Shown here: in pieces, positions 1 through 7,314 of the stretch
Position numbering within the stretch: position 1 is the stretch's first letter
Layout of the letters: the number at the start of each line of letters is the position of its first letter
Assembly: GCF_014174255.1 (NCBI RefSeq)
Contig: NZ_JABEQJ010000027.1
Location: 1 to 64,000 of the forward strand
Source of the DNA: Gluconacetobacter sacchari
GTDB taxonomy: Bacteria > Pseudomonadota > Alphaproteobacteria > Acetobacterales > Acetobacteraceae
Direction of reading: 5' to 3'
DNA length: 64,000 nt
Notes under the pieces: generated by a model
Database searches by the model: none
Seen by the model: the letters and a program-made list of their open reading frames with translations, nothing else
Told to the model about the DNA's origin: nothing
Translations under genes and position numbers: made by a program

Positions 1-1
1 C

Positions 2-391
2 TTCGAGGCGCTGGAGCCGATACGACAGGGGGTGCGCCGCCACTTCGGCGCCTTCGCCGAGAAGGTCGCGACCGGCCTGTCCCTGCGCCACGATCACGGC
101 AGCCAGTATATGTCCGATGTTTTCCAGGACGAGATCCGCTTCCTGGGCATCGAAAGCACGCCGGCGTTCGTCCGCGCTCCCGAGGGAAACCGATGCGCCG
201 AACGCTTCATCCGCACCCTGAAGGAAAACCTGCTTTGGGTCCGGACTTTCGAGACCGTCGAGGAACTCCGACACGCCCTGCTGGAATTCCGAGACCTATA
301 CAATGAAACCTGGCTGCTCGAACGGCACGGCTTCATCTCCCCAAATGCCGTGCGTGCCAGGGCTCTTTCCAATGCAGATCTCGCCGCTTAG
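2..391 (+). CDS. IS3-family transposase (OrfB), C-terminal part, open at window edge
   Basis: The frame is open from the first bases of the window, so the N-terminus lies outside it. The visible 129 residues carry the end of an rve/DDE integrase core: DHGSQY supplies the second catalytic Asp region, and the ERFIRTLKENL stretch contains the third acidic residue (Glu). The protein ends normally with a stop. It would catalyse cut-and-paste or circle-mediated transposition of its IS. It differs clearly in sequence from the second IS3-type transposase that begins about 10 bases later, so two different elements abut. Whether this copy is functional depends on sequence to the left. Confidence 0.8.
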   Translation, partial: FEALEPIRQGVRRHFGAFAEKVATGLSLRHDHGSQYMSDVFQDEIRFLGIESTPAFVRAPEGNRCAERFIRTLKENLLWVRTFETVEELRHALLEFRDLYNETWLLERHGFISPNAVRARALSNADLAA

Positions 392-680
392 GCTTCAACC
401 AGATGTCTCAAAAACCGAGGCCGGTACACATCCTGAGCATCGGAAATATCCATATCTGCTGCGGGATCTGGTCATCGACGGGCTCAACCAGGTCTGGTGT
501 TCCGATATCACGTATATCCCCATGAAACGGGGATTTCTCTATCTCGTGGCAATCATGGACTGGTTTACGCGCAAGGTCCTGTCCTGGCGTCTGTCGAACA
601 CGATGGACGCGGAGTTCTGTATCGAGGCGCTACAGGATGCCCTCACGCGCTATGGTTCCCCGGAAATTTTCAATACTGAC

Positions 681-2059
681 AGTCAGAAGATGGTTGCCAG
701 CTCCCGGACGGTTTGTCTCAAACACTGATCGACCACGGTAGACTGGCGCTGCGAGGTGCCCGGTGCGGTCTGACCCGCACTCTGATCGACCGTTGTGTCT
801 TTCCCTGGGCCTGTCGACCGCCCGGGAGCACCTCGCGGAGAGGCTTTGCCTCGGCCATTGCCTGTGACCCGAGAAGGGCCTGACCTGACTGGTCTCGTGA
901 CTGTCCTGTCCATGCAGCGGGCCGCGGCTGAGCCATTGACAGCGATCAGCCGGGAGCACGGTCATGGATGGAAACGAAAAAACGACGCGCGTGGTCGTTG
1001 GTGGCGTCGATACCCACAAGGATCTGCATGTTGCGGCCATCGTCGATGAGCAGGATCATGTGCTGGGCACACAGAGTTTTCCCGCGACACGACAGGGTTA
1101 TCGACAGATGCTGGCATGGATGCGCGCGGCGGGCGATCTTCTGCGTGTCGGGGTTGAATCGACCGGCAGCTACGGCGCCGGGCTGCTGCGCTTTCTGCAA
1201 GCCGCCGGGGTCGAGGTACTGGAAGTTACGGCGCCTGATCGGCATGATCGCCGCCGGCGTGGCAAAAGTGACGACCTGGATGCCCAGAGCGCCGCTCACG
1301 CCGCTTTTGCAGGCCAGCGGACTGTTACCCCGCGCCGCAGAGACGGCATGGTGGAATCTCTCCGAGTCCTGCGGGCATGTCGGAAAACCGCTGTAAGTGC
1401 GCGAAAAATCGCGTTGCAGATGATCCAAAATACGATCGTCGCGGCGCCGGATGCGCTGCGGGAGCAGCTACGTTCCATGACCCGGATGCAGTTGATCCGC
1501 ACGCTTGCGGCGTCCCGGCCTGACCTCACCGCTTACCGCAATCTCGAAGCCGCTTATCGGATCAGCCTCAAATCCCTCGCACGCCGCTACCTTGAACTGC
1601 ACGACGAGATCGCCGAGTTGGACCTGATGATCAAGGCGATTGTCGAAGAACTGGCGCCGGAACTTGTCGCCCGCAATTCCATTGGTCACAACGGAGCCGC
1701 CCAGCTTCTCCTGACGGCTGGCGACAATCCCGACAGGTTGAAATCCGAAGCAAGCTTCGCTGCCCTTTGCGGTATCACCCCTGTACCCGCCTCGTCGGGG
1801 AAAACGATCCGCCATCGACTGAACCGAGGCGGTGACCGGGCAGCCAACAGCGCCCTGCATCTCATCGCCATCGCCCGCCTGCGAACGGACGAAAAGACAC
1901 GTGCTTATGTCGCCAGGCGTGTCGCGGAAGGTCACTCCAAACTCGAAGTCATCCGCATCCTGAAACGCTACATCGCCCGCGAGGTCTATGGCGTCATCAT
2001 ACGCCGCCATCGCGAGGTCAATGCATCGCGTTTCGCCGCTTGACAAACAGAAGGGCGTC
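681..2059 (+). mobile_element. IS110-family insertion sequence, apparently complete
   Basis: The boundaries come from the interrupted host gene: IS3-type coding stops making sense after GAC at 680 and resumes with CAG at 2060-2062. The element is therefore about 1.38 kb, a normal IS110 size, with one transposase gene and about 280 bases of leader. I see no flanking direct repeat or terminal inverted repeat, which fits IS110 elements. These use a DEDD recombinase, and recently described members carry a guide (bridge) RNA in a non-coding end. The 681-963 leader is the place to look for one. It contains repeated short words (for example CTGATCGACC at 725-734 and 781-790). Confidence 0.75.
964..2043 (+). 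CDS. IS110-family transposase (DEDD recombinase)
   Basis: A 359-residue protein of standard IS110 length. The N-terminal RuvC-like DEDD domain shows VDTHK (Asp16), VESTG (Glu65) and KSDDLDAQ (Asp103/Asp106). The C-terminal Tnp_20 domain includes the region LCGITPVPASSGK, followed by RLNRGGDRAAN, where IS110 proteins keep their catalytic serine. It catalyses insertion and excision of the surrounding element. There are no frameshifts, so it may be active. It starts at ATG 964, directly after a GGAGCACGGTC leader. The upstream 280 bases lie within the element. Confidence 0.92.
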   Translation: MDGNEKTTRVVVGGVDTHKDLHVAAIVDEQDHVLGTQSFPATRQGYRQMLAWMRAAGDLLRVGVESTGSYGAGLLRFLQAAGVEVLEVTAPDRHDRRRRGKSDDLDAQSAAHAAFAGQRTVTPRRRDGMVESLRVLRACRKTAVSARKIALQMIQNTIVAAPDALREQLRSMTRMQLIRTLAASRPDLTAYRNLEAAYRISLKSLARRYLELHDEIAELDLMIKAIVEELAPELVARNSIGHNGAAQLLLTAGDNPDRLKSEASFAALCGITPVPASSGKTIRHRLNRGGDRAANSALHLIAIARLRTDEKTRAYVARRVAEGHSKLEVIRILKRYIAREVYGVIIRRHREVNASRFAA

Positions 2060-2546
2060 CAGGGGTCACAATTTACGACGCCCCGTTTTACCGGGATCCT
2101 GGAAGAACGTCAGATCCGCATCAGTAATGGACGGGGCATGGGCGCTGGCTGGACAACGTGTTCATCGAGCGTCTGTGGCGGTCGCTGAAATACGAATGCG
2201 TCTACCTGCACGCGTTCGAGACCGGATCAGAGCTGAGGCCCGGGCTTGGCAAATGGATCGCCCATTATAACGAAAGGCGTCCACATACGGCGCTGGCTGG
2301 ACGTACGCCCGATGAGGCGTATCATGACGTGCCGACGCCCTCTGGTCCGGGGTTAACTCCGGACCAGAGGGCCAACAGCAGCGCCGTCAGAATGGCGGCA
2401 TAACAACAACCGGGTATAGCTTGTTCAAACCCCAAAACTGTCCGAACTAACGGGTCCACCTTTTACTGGTTCTGGTCCCATGTCTCGTCACACCGGGGCT
2501 GTCAGGATATCGCGCGACAAGCGGGGCTCCGCGCGGTCTGGCACTC

Positions 2547-2756
2547 ATGAAACTCCGCCCTATGCGGATCATCGGGCTCAACGGGATTTGCGTTCTCGTA
2601 CCGTGTGCGCTGTTTCTGGCCGCCCGCGCGGCTGCATCACGATTCGGTTGGCTGTTCTACGGCATACAGGCGCTCGAACTTCTGGCCGGTTCTATCAATC
2701 TTACTCTTCTGGTCCTGAATCTCAGGGATGGTCTGCGCCTTGCTCGACGGCAATAA
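2547..2756 (+). CDS. Small two-helix membrane protein, unknown function
   Basis: A 69-residue product. The N-terminus is positively charged (MKLRPMR) and is followed by two hydrophobic segments, about residues 8-28 and 37-60, with a basic tail ending LARRQ. This is a plausible inner-membrane hairpin protein. I recognise no family. It lies between the IS debris and tRNA-Gly, so it could be an island remnant. The ATG at 2547 has only a weak purine-rich stretch upstream. The coherent hydrophobic pattern supports it being real, but without homologues it remains a prediction. Confidence 0.5.
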   Translation: MKLRPMRIIGLNGICVLVPCALFLAARAAASRFGWLFYGIQALELLAGSINLTLLVLNLRDGLRLARRQ

Positions 2757-2842
2757 GCGCAGAGTACCGATGAGGCGGTTGCGCACACCGACAATAACGA
2801 TTGATACGAACTTGCGGTGGACATCGTGCCTCAAAACGACGA

Positions 2843-2862
2843 AAGCCGCCTTGCGGCGGCTT
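2843..2862 (-). terminator. Intrinsic terminator after tRNA-Gly
   Basis: AAGCCGCC and GGCGGCTT form an 8-bp stem with a 4-nt loop. On the minus strand the hairpin is followed by TCGTCGTTTT, a short U-rich tail. It lies 33 bases beyond the tRNA 3' end in the direction of transcription. Confidence 0.7.
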
Positions 2863-2894
2863 CCTCGTATCCGACTGATTTTCCTAGGAAAATC

Positions 2895-2969
2895 TGGAGC
2901 GGGCGATGGGATTCGAACCCACGACCCCAACCTTGGCAAGGTTGTGCTCTACCCCTGAGCTACGCCCGC
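2895..2969 (-). tRNA. tRNA-Gly (GCC anticodon)
   Basis: On the minus strand the 75-nt gene begins GCGGGCGTAGCTCAGGGG. The acceptor stem is GCGGGCG/CGCCCGC, the D-arm is present, the anticodon stem CAACC/GGTTG (approximate) encloses TTGCCAA with anticodon GCC (plus-strand 2935-2937), and the T-arm contains GGGTTCGAATCCC. The CCA end is encoded (TGG at 2895-2897 on the plus strand). It decodes GGC/GGU. Its 3' end faces the IS-rich segment, the usual arrangement when mobile DNA has entered at a tRNA gene. Confidence 0.97.
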
Positions 2970-2989
2970 TCACCGTTTCGGTGAACGGG

Positions 2990-3018
2990 GGTGTAAGGGA
3001 AAGTGGATCGGCTGGCAA
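2990..3018 (-). promoter_or_regulatory. Candidate sigma-70 promoter of tRNA-Gly
   Basis: On the minus strand TTGCCA (plus-strand 3013-3018) is followed after exactly 17 bases by TACACC (2990-2995). The -10 lies about 20 bases upstream of the tRNA 5' end. The -35 matches 5 of 6 consensus positions and the -10 only about 3 of 6, so this is a positional prediction. Confidence 0.4.
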
Positions 3019-3162
3019 GGGGGGAAAATCACCTTCCGTGTTTTTTGTGTCGCCGATGCGTTGCCGCTTGTGAGACAGCAACATGATGACAATGTTAGGG
3101 TCAGCACGCGATCGGGCCGAACCCGGCGCTGAAGCACGATAAAACAGGCAGGATCGGTTTTC

Positions 3163-4170
3163 ATGGAGTACATCATCGGGCAGTCCCGCGCAGGTCAGCG
3201 CCCGGCAGGCGGCTTGGTCGACGAGGCAGGGGCCCCGGCAACGGCGAGCGCCCCCGCGGCGGTCGGCGCCGGCACGGCGGGAATGATCGTCGACGGCACC
3301 CAGGACACGTTCATGCAGGACGTGCTGGAGGCCAGCCGCACCCTGCCGGTGCTGGTCGATTTCTGGGCCACCTGGTGCGGGCCATGCAAGCAGTTGACGC
3401 CGGTGCTGGAGAAAGTCGTCCGCTCGGCCGGCGGGCGGGTCAAGCTGGTCAAGATCGATGTCGATGCCAACCGGGCCCTGGCCCAGCAACTGACCCAGGT
3501 CGGGCTGCCGCTGCAATCGATTCCGCTGGTGGCCGCCTTCTGGCAGGGGCAGATTCTCGACCTGTTCCAGGGCGCGCAGCCGGAAAGCGAGATCAAGCGG
3601 TTCGTCGAAAGCCTGTTGCAGGCCGCCGGCGGCGGGACCATGCCGGCCGCGGACCTGATCGCCGCCGCCCGCGCCGCCCTGGATGCGGGCAGCGCCGAGG
3701 AAGCCGCGGGCCTCTATTCCCAGACCATCGAGATCGAGCCCGAGAACCCGGCCGCCTGGGGCGGGCTGGCGCGGGCGCTGATCGTGATGGGCGACGAAGA
3801 GGCCGCCGAGGCGGCCCTGGCCGACGTGCCGGCCAAGATCGCCGATCATGCCGAGATCACCGGCGCCCGCGCGGCCCTGGACCTGAAGCGCGAAGGCCGC
3901 AAGGCCGCCGAAGACGCCGAGGACCTGCGCGGGCGCCTGGCCGCCAACCCGGCCGATCACGCGGCGCGCTACGAACTGGCGGCGGCGCTGAACGCATCGG
4001 GTCACCGGCAGGAAGCCGCCGACGAATTGCTGAGCATCATGCGCCAGGATCGCGGCTGGAACGACGATGCCGCGCGCCTGCAGCTGATCCGGCTGTTCGA
4101 AGCCTGGGGCCATGACGATCCGGCGACCTTGCAGGCGCGGCGACGGATGTCCGCGCTGCTGTTTTCGTGA
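3163..4170 (+). CDS. cnoX: CnoX/YbbN-type thioredoxin-TPR co-chaperone
   Basis: A 335-residue protein. After a flexible Ala-rich N-terminus (1-40), a thioredoxin fold (about 42-155) carries the complete WCGPC motif (Cys72, Cys75) and the cis-Pro region SIPLVAAF. The C-terminal half is helical TPR-like repeats (about 165-330), for example SAEEAAGLYSQTIEIEPENP. This architecture is that of YbbN/CnoX, which protects oxidised proteins and passes them to DnaK or GroEL. Alphaproteobacterial members keep the redox CXXC that E. coli has lost. An AGGA stretch precedes ATG 3163. It is transcribed with the LON-domain and Trm112 genes that follow at short spacing, an order common in Alphaproteobacteria. 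Confidence 0.85.
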   Translation: MEYIIGQSRAGQRPAGGLVDEAGAPATASAPAAVGAGTAGMIVDGTQDTFMQDVLEASRTLPVLVDFWATWCGPCKQLTPVLEKVVRSAGGRVKLVKIDVDANRALAQQLTQVGLPLQSIPLVAAFWQGQILDLFQGAQPESEIKRFVESLLQAAGGGTMPAADLIAAARAALDAGSAEEAAGLYSQTIEIEPENPAAWGGLARALIVMGDEEAAEAALADVPAKIADHAEITGARAALDLKREGRKAAEDAEDLRGRLAANPADHAARYELAAALNASGHRQEAADELLSIMRQDRGWNDDAARLQLIRLFEAWGHDDPATLQARRRMSALLFS

Positions 4171-4240
4171 GGTGCCCTTCCATGGCGTGCCGGCATTGAC
4201 CGGCGACGATGTCCCCCGTGCGGTCCCGCGCCTGCGGGAT

Positions 4241-4900
4241 ATGACATTGGCGGATATCCCGGCGGAACTGGGGCTGTTCCCGCTGCGCGAGGTCCTGCTG
4301 CTGCCACGGGGAAAACTGCCGCTGAACGTCTTCGAGCCACGCTATATCGCGCTGCTCGAAGATGCGCTGGCCGGCCAGCGGCTGATCGGCATGATCCAGC
4401 CGCGCGGCGACGCCATGGAAGATGAAGACGGCCGGGAACTGGCGTCGCCCCTGTATGATATCGGCGCCATCGGCCGCATCACCTCGATGACCGAACGCGC
4501 GGACGGAACCTATGCCCTGACCCTGACCGGGCTGGCGCGGTTCCGGCTGCTGCGGGAAACCGGGCTGCATCGCGGCTACCGCCGGGCCCGGATCGACGTG
4601 TCGTCCTTCGCCTACGACCTGACGGACAGCGCGGACCTGTTCTTCGATCGCGACAGGATGCTGGCGGCGCTGCGGCATTATTGCCGGTCACGGGGGTTCG
4701 GCACGCGCTGGAACGTGATCGACCAGATGGACGACGAGACGCTGCTGATCACCCTGCCGATGATCTGCCCATTCCCTGCCGCCGAAAAGCAGGCGCTGCT
4801 GGAATCCGCCTCGCTGAACGACCGGGCGCGGGCCTTGCAGGCCTTGCTGGAACTGGCTGGACACAAGCCCGATGACGAGGCATCTCACGGTCCGGCGTGA
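4241..4900 (+). CDS. LON substrate-binding (N-terminal) domain protein
   Basis: A stand-alone Lon N-domain (PUA-like) protein of 219 residues from this start, with [20 protein letters not shown] and FEPRY, the hallmark opening of the family. There is no AAA+ or protease domain. It probably binds unfolded or specific proteins, but its role is not established in any bacterium I know. The frame is open upstream to 4112, and alternative in-frame starts exist at GTG 4187 and GTG 4172. ATG 4241 is chosen because conserved sequence begins directly after it; there is no clear ribosome-binding site. It sits in the cnoX-LON-Trm112 group. Confidence 0.8.
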   Translation: MTLADIPAELGLFPLREVLLLPRGKLPLNVFEPRYIALLEDALAGQRLIGMIQPRGDAMEDEDGRELASPLYDIGAIGRITSMTERADGTYALTLTGLARFRLLRETGLHRGYRRARIDVSSFAYDLTDSADLFFDRDRMLAALRHYCRSRGFGTRWNVIDQMDDETLLITLPMICPFPAAEKQALLESASLNDRARALQALLELAGHKPDDEASHGPA

Positions 4901-4935
4901 CGCATCAATCGGCCGCCCGAACAGGAGACCAGACC

Positions 4936-5127
4936 ATGACCGAAACCGCCCAGCCCCCCCTGGACCCGCGCCTGTTGTCGATTCTGGTCTGTCCCGTCAC
5001 CAAGGGGCCGCTGATCTATGACCGCGAGGCCGGGGAACTGATCAGCCGCCAGGCCGGCCTGGCCTTCCCGATCCGCGACGGCATCCCGATCATGCTGCCC
5101 GACGAGGCCCGCGCGCTGGACACATGA
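4936..5127 (+). CDS. Trm112/YcaR-family small protein
   Basis: A 63-residue protein with the family core [17 protein letters not shown], then [13 protein letters not shown]. In eukaryotes Trm112 activates methyltransferases; bacterial members are thought to be methyltransferase partners or zinc-ribbon-like proteins. The first half of the zinc motif is reduced here: the usual CPxC reads CPVTK, so metal binding is unlikely. The start at ATG 4936 is preceded by CAGGAGACC; an upstream in-frame start at 4897 lacks this signal and would overlap the LON gene's stop. Confidence 0.88.
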   Translation: MTETAQPPLDPRLLSILVCPVTKGPLIYDREAGELISRQAGLAFPIRDGIPIMLPDEARALDT

Positions 5128-5169
5128 AAAAAGGCCGGTTTTCCAAAGGACAATACCCTGTGGCGGGTG

Positions 5170-6069
5170 TCAGGGCAGCGCCCTGACATCCTCCCCGGCG
5201 GGCATGACCGGCACATTGTCGATCAGCCGCACCCCCGCCAGCCACGCCGCCGCCAGCAGCCGCGCCGGCTGGCCGTTCAGGGCCGCCAGCGGCGCCAGGT
5301 CGGCCGCGCGCCGCATTTCCAGATATTCGACATCACCGAATCCGGCCGCCAGCAGCCGCGCGCGCGCCGCCGCCAGCACCGGGCCGACCGGCTGCCCCCC
5401 GGCGATCGCGCGGGCCGCGTCGTCCAGCGTCGCGGGCAATACGCCGGCCCGCTCGCGGTCGCCCGGGCCCACCAGCCGGCGGTTGCGGGACGACATCGCC
5501 AGGCCGTCGGCCTCGCGCCGGGTCGGGCAGGCCTCCACCCGGGTCGGGATGTCCAGGTCGGCGGCCATCCGGCGGACGACATGGACCTGCTGGAAATCCT
5601 TCTCGCCGAAGAAGGCCGCGTCGGCCTGGCTTTGCAGGAACAGCTTGCACACCACGGTCGCCACCCCGTCGAAATGGCCGGGGCGGTGGGCGCCGCACAG
5701 GCCCTCCGACACGCCGCGCACCGATACGGTGGTGGCGAAGCCGGGCGGGTACATCTGGGCCACCGTCGGCGCGTACAGCACATGCGCCCCGGCATCGGCC
5801 AGCAGGCGCGCATCCGCCTCCATGACGCGCGGATAGGTTTCGAGGTCGGCCGGATTGTCGAATTGGGTCGGGTTGACGAAGATCGAGACGATCACGCGAT
5901 CGGTCGCGCGCAGGGCCGCGCGCACCAGGCTGAGATGCCCGTCATGCAGCGCGCCCATCGTGGGCACCAGCCCCACCGTCAGCCCGCTCCGCCGCCAGCC
6001 GCGCACCGCATGGCGCAGGTCGGCGACGGCATGGAGCGTCCGCATGTCCGTGGTCACAGTTTCCAGCAT
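5170..6069 (-). CDS. panC: Pantoate-beta-alanine ligase (pantothenate synthetase)
   Basis: Joins pantoate and beta-alanine with ATP to make pantothenate for coenzyme A; cytoplasmic homodimer. Visible class-I-synthetase-like motifs: [10 protein letters not shown] (HIGH-type ATP site), [16 protein letters not shown], and MSSRN as the KMSKS-type loop. About 300 residues, near the family's usual 280. Three in-frame ATGs (6084, 6069, 6045) lie before the first conserved residues and none has a strong ribosome-binding site; 6045 gives the most family-like N-terminus ([10 protein letters not shown]). No panB or panD is adjacent. Confidence 0.93.
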   Translation of the reverse strand: MLETVTTDMRTLHAVADLRHAVRGWRRSGLTVGLVPTMGALHDGHLSLVRAALRATDRVIVSIFVNPTQFDNPADLETYPRVMEADARLLADAGAHVLYAPTVAQMYPPGFATTVSVRGVSEGLCGAHRPGHFDGVATVVCKLFLQSQADAAFFGEKDFQQVHVVRRMAADLDIPTRVEACPTRREADGLAMSSRNRRLVGPGDRERAGVLPATLDDAARAIAGGQPVGPVLAAARARLLAAGFGDVEYLEMRRAADLAPLAALNGQPARLLAAAWLAGVRLIDNVPVMPAGEDVRALP

Positions 6070-6239
6070 CGCGCCCGCCGCCATCCCGTCGCAAGATATC
6101 GTTCCGACCGGTTATATCGGCCCGTTTCCCCGGCAAGGAAAGCCCGACGGCATCTCTTCCGCGTGAGCCGGAGTTCCTGCTATGAATAGCTCCGGTTTTA
6201 TCCGGTATCCGCCGGGCGGATACGAGGCAGGAGGCCCCT

Positions 6240-6395
6240 TTGGTCCAGACGATGCGGTTTATTGGCCTGGCGGCCCTCGTTCTATCGGTCGCCGCCTGTG
6301 GCGGGGGCAAGCAGAAGCACGCTCCGAAGACCCAGAAGGAAGTCTGGCAGAGCGAGGGCTTCCAATCCGGGCTGAAGGCGTCCGCCAGCCACTGA
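6240..6395 (+). CDS. Very small lipoprotein (51 aa), TTG start
   Basis: Signal peptide RFIGLAALVLSVAAC with a lipobox VAAC, followed by GGGKQK and a short polar tail ending SGLKASASH. A strong AGGAGG (6229-6234) sits 5 bases before TTG 6240, while the in-frame ATG at 6252 would be 17 bases away, so the TTG is preferred. The mature lipid-anchored peptide would be only about 32 residues. Such entericidin-sized lipoproteins are easily missed in annotation. No function can be assigned. It is divergent from panC and ends 7 bases before the convergent transglutaminase gene's stop. Confidence 0.65.
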   Translation: MVQTMRFIGLAALVLSVAACGGGKQKHAPKTQKEVWQSEGFQSGLKASASH

Positions 6396-6402
6396 CGCCC
6401 GA

Positions 6403-7314
6403 TCAGCGCGCGTCGGGGGCGGGTGGCCCGCCGTCCCATTCCTCGGCGGGCACCAGGTCCACGCCCACCTTCAGCTCGTCATTGCCGCCGCCCAGGATCA
6501 GCCCGTGTACCGGGCTGATGTCGGCATAATCGCGCCCCCAGCCCAGCACGACATGCTCGTCGCGCATCACGATTCCATTGGTCGGGTCCAGGCCGATCCA
6601 GCCATGAGCCGGGCCCAGCCACGCCGCGACCCAGGCATGGGACTGGTCGGACCCCAGCCGCCGCGCCTGCCCCGGCGGGGGACGGGTGCGGATATAGCCG
6701 GACATGTAGCGCGCGGGCACGCCGATCCAGCGCAGCGCGCTGATCATCAGATGCGTGAAATCCTGGCAGACACCCTCGCGCCGCGCCAGCACCTGCTCGA
6801 TGGGGGTGGACAGGGTGGTCACGCCGGCGCGGAAGCGGAAATCGGTATAGATCCGCATGTTCAGGTCCAGCAGCGCGGCCAGCACCGGGCGACGGGGGGT
6901 GAAGGACAGGGCGGCATATTCGCCCGCCGCCGGATGCGCCGCGCACATCGGGCTGTCGAACAGGAACTCCGCGACCTGCCACGCTGCCGCGCCGCCATCG
7001 CGGGCGAGGGCGGCCAGATCCTCCCATGACGGGGTGGCATGTTCCGGCGGGGGCGGGGGAAACGCGACCTCGACCTCCGATTCCGCCAGGACCGAGAAGC
7101 TGCGATGCGGCGCCTCGTGATACAGCCAGGCGATCAGGTTGCCGAAATAATCGGTGCCGTCCACGCGCCGCACCGGGGGCGGCGTCACGTCCAGCCGCGT
7201 CCAGCGCACGGTCTGCCCCGGCAGGTCGCGCGGCGTCACATGCACGATATGGGCCGCCAGGTCGACCGGGCTGCCATAGCTGTAACGGGTCAGGTGGCGA
7301 ACGTGATAGATCAT
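6403..7314 (-). CDS. Transglutaminase-like cysteine hydrolase of amide-ligase locus A
   Basis: A 303-residue protein with an N-terminal Bact_transglu_N beta domain (about 1-90, opening YHVRHLTRYSYGSPVDLAAH) and a transglutaminase core. The triad is complete: Cys183 in EGVCQDFTH, His226 in QSHAW, Asp243 in GLDPTNG. In bacteria this family usually acts as an amidase/peptidase rather than a crosslinker. It overlaps the upstream ATP-grasp/alpha-E gene by 4 bases (ATGA), so the two are translationally coupled. The pairing of CP ATP-grasp, alpha-E and transglutaminase-like proteins is a known but experimentally uncharacterised association predicted to build and trim amide-linked peptides. Confidence 0.9.
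   Translation of the reverse strand: MIYHVRHLTRYSYGSPVDLAAHIVHVTPRDLPGQTVRWTRLDVTPPPVRRVDGTDYFGNLIAWLYHEAPHRSFSVLAESEVEVAFPPPPPEHATPSWEDLAALARDGGAAAWQVAEFLFDSPMCAAHPAAGEYAALSFTPRRPVLAALLDLNMRIYTDFRFRAGVTTLSTPIEQVLARREGVCQDFTHLMISALRWIGVPARYMSGYIRTRPPPGQARRLGSDQSHAWVAAWLGPAHGWIGLDPTNGIVMRDEHVVLGWGRDYADISPVHGLILGGGNDELKVGVDLVPAEEWDGGPPAPDAR

Larger units (their letters stand above)
402..2403 (+). pseudogene. Broken IS3-family transposase (5' truncated, interrupted, frameshifted)
   Basis: The left piece (about 402-680) reads YPYLLRDLVIDGLNQVW, then SDITYIPM and so on to FNTD, where the IS110-family element begins. The right piece resumes at 2060 with the expected GSQFTTPRF, completing the DDE-core string NTD-(Q)GSQF. 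A second lesion follows. At 2123-2130 the run AGTAATGG has one extra A compared with the reading needed for SMDG, and the frame shifts by +1. The rest (2130-2403) then reads NVFIERLWRSLKYE and NERRPHTAL in the new frame. The first about 100 residues of a normal OrfB are absent. Three independent lesions make it non-functional. Confidence 0.85.
402..2458 (+). mobile_element. IS3-family element remnant, split by an IS110-family insertion
   Basis: Joining the sequence left of 681 to that right of 2059 restores a continuous IS3-type transposase, so this is one older element interrupted by a younger one. The left part is missing: the transposase starts inside the protein at about 402-410, so the upstream OrfA and left inverted repeat are gone. 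The right end is probably near 2458. There the minus strand begins TGGACCCGTTAG, the TGG-start pattern common at IS3-family termini. The exact left junction is uncertain by about 20 bases. Confidence 0.7.

Noticed and set aside
2757-2842. Extension of a minus-strand frame through tRNA-Gly into this gap
   Set aside because: The frame reads through the tRNA and its terminator; not coding.
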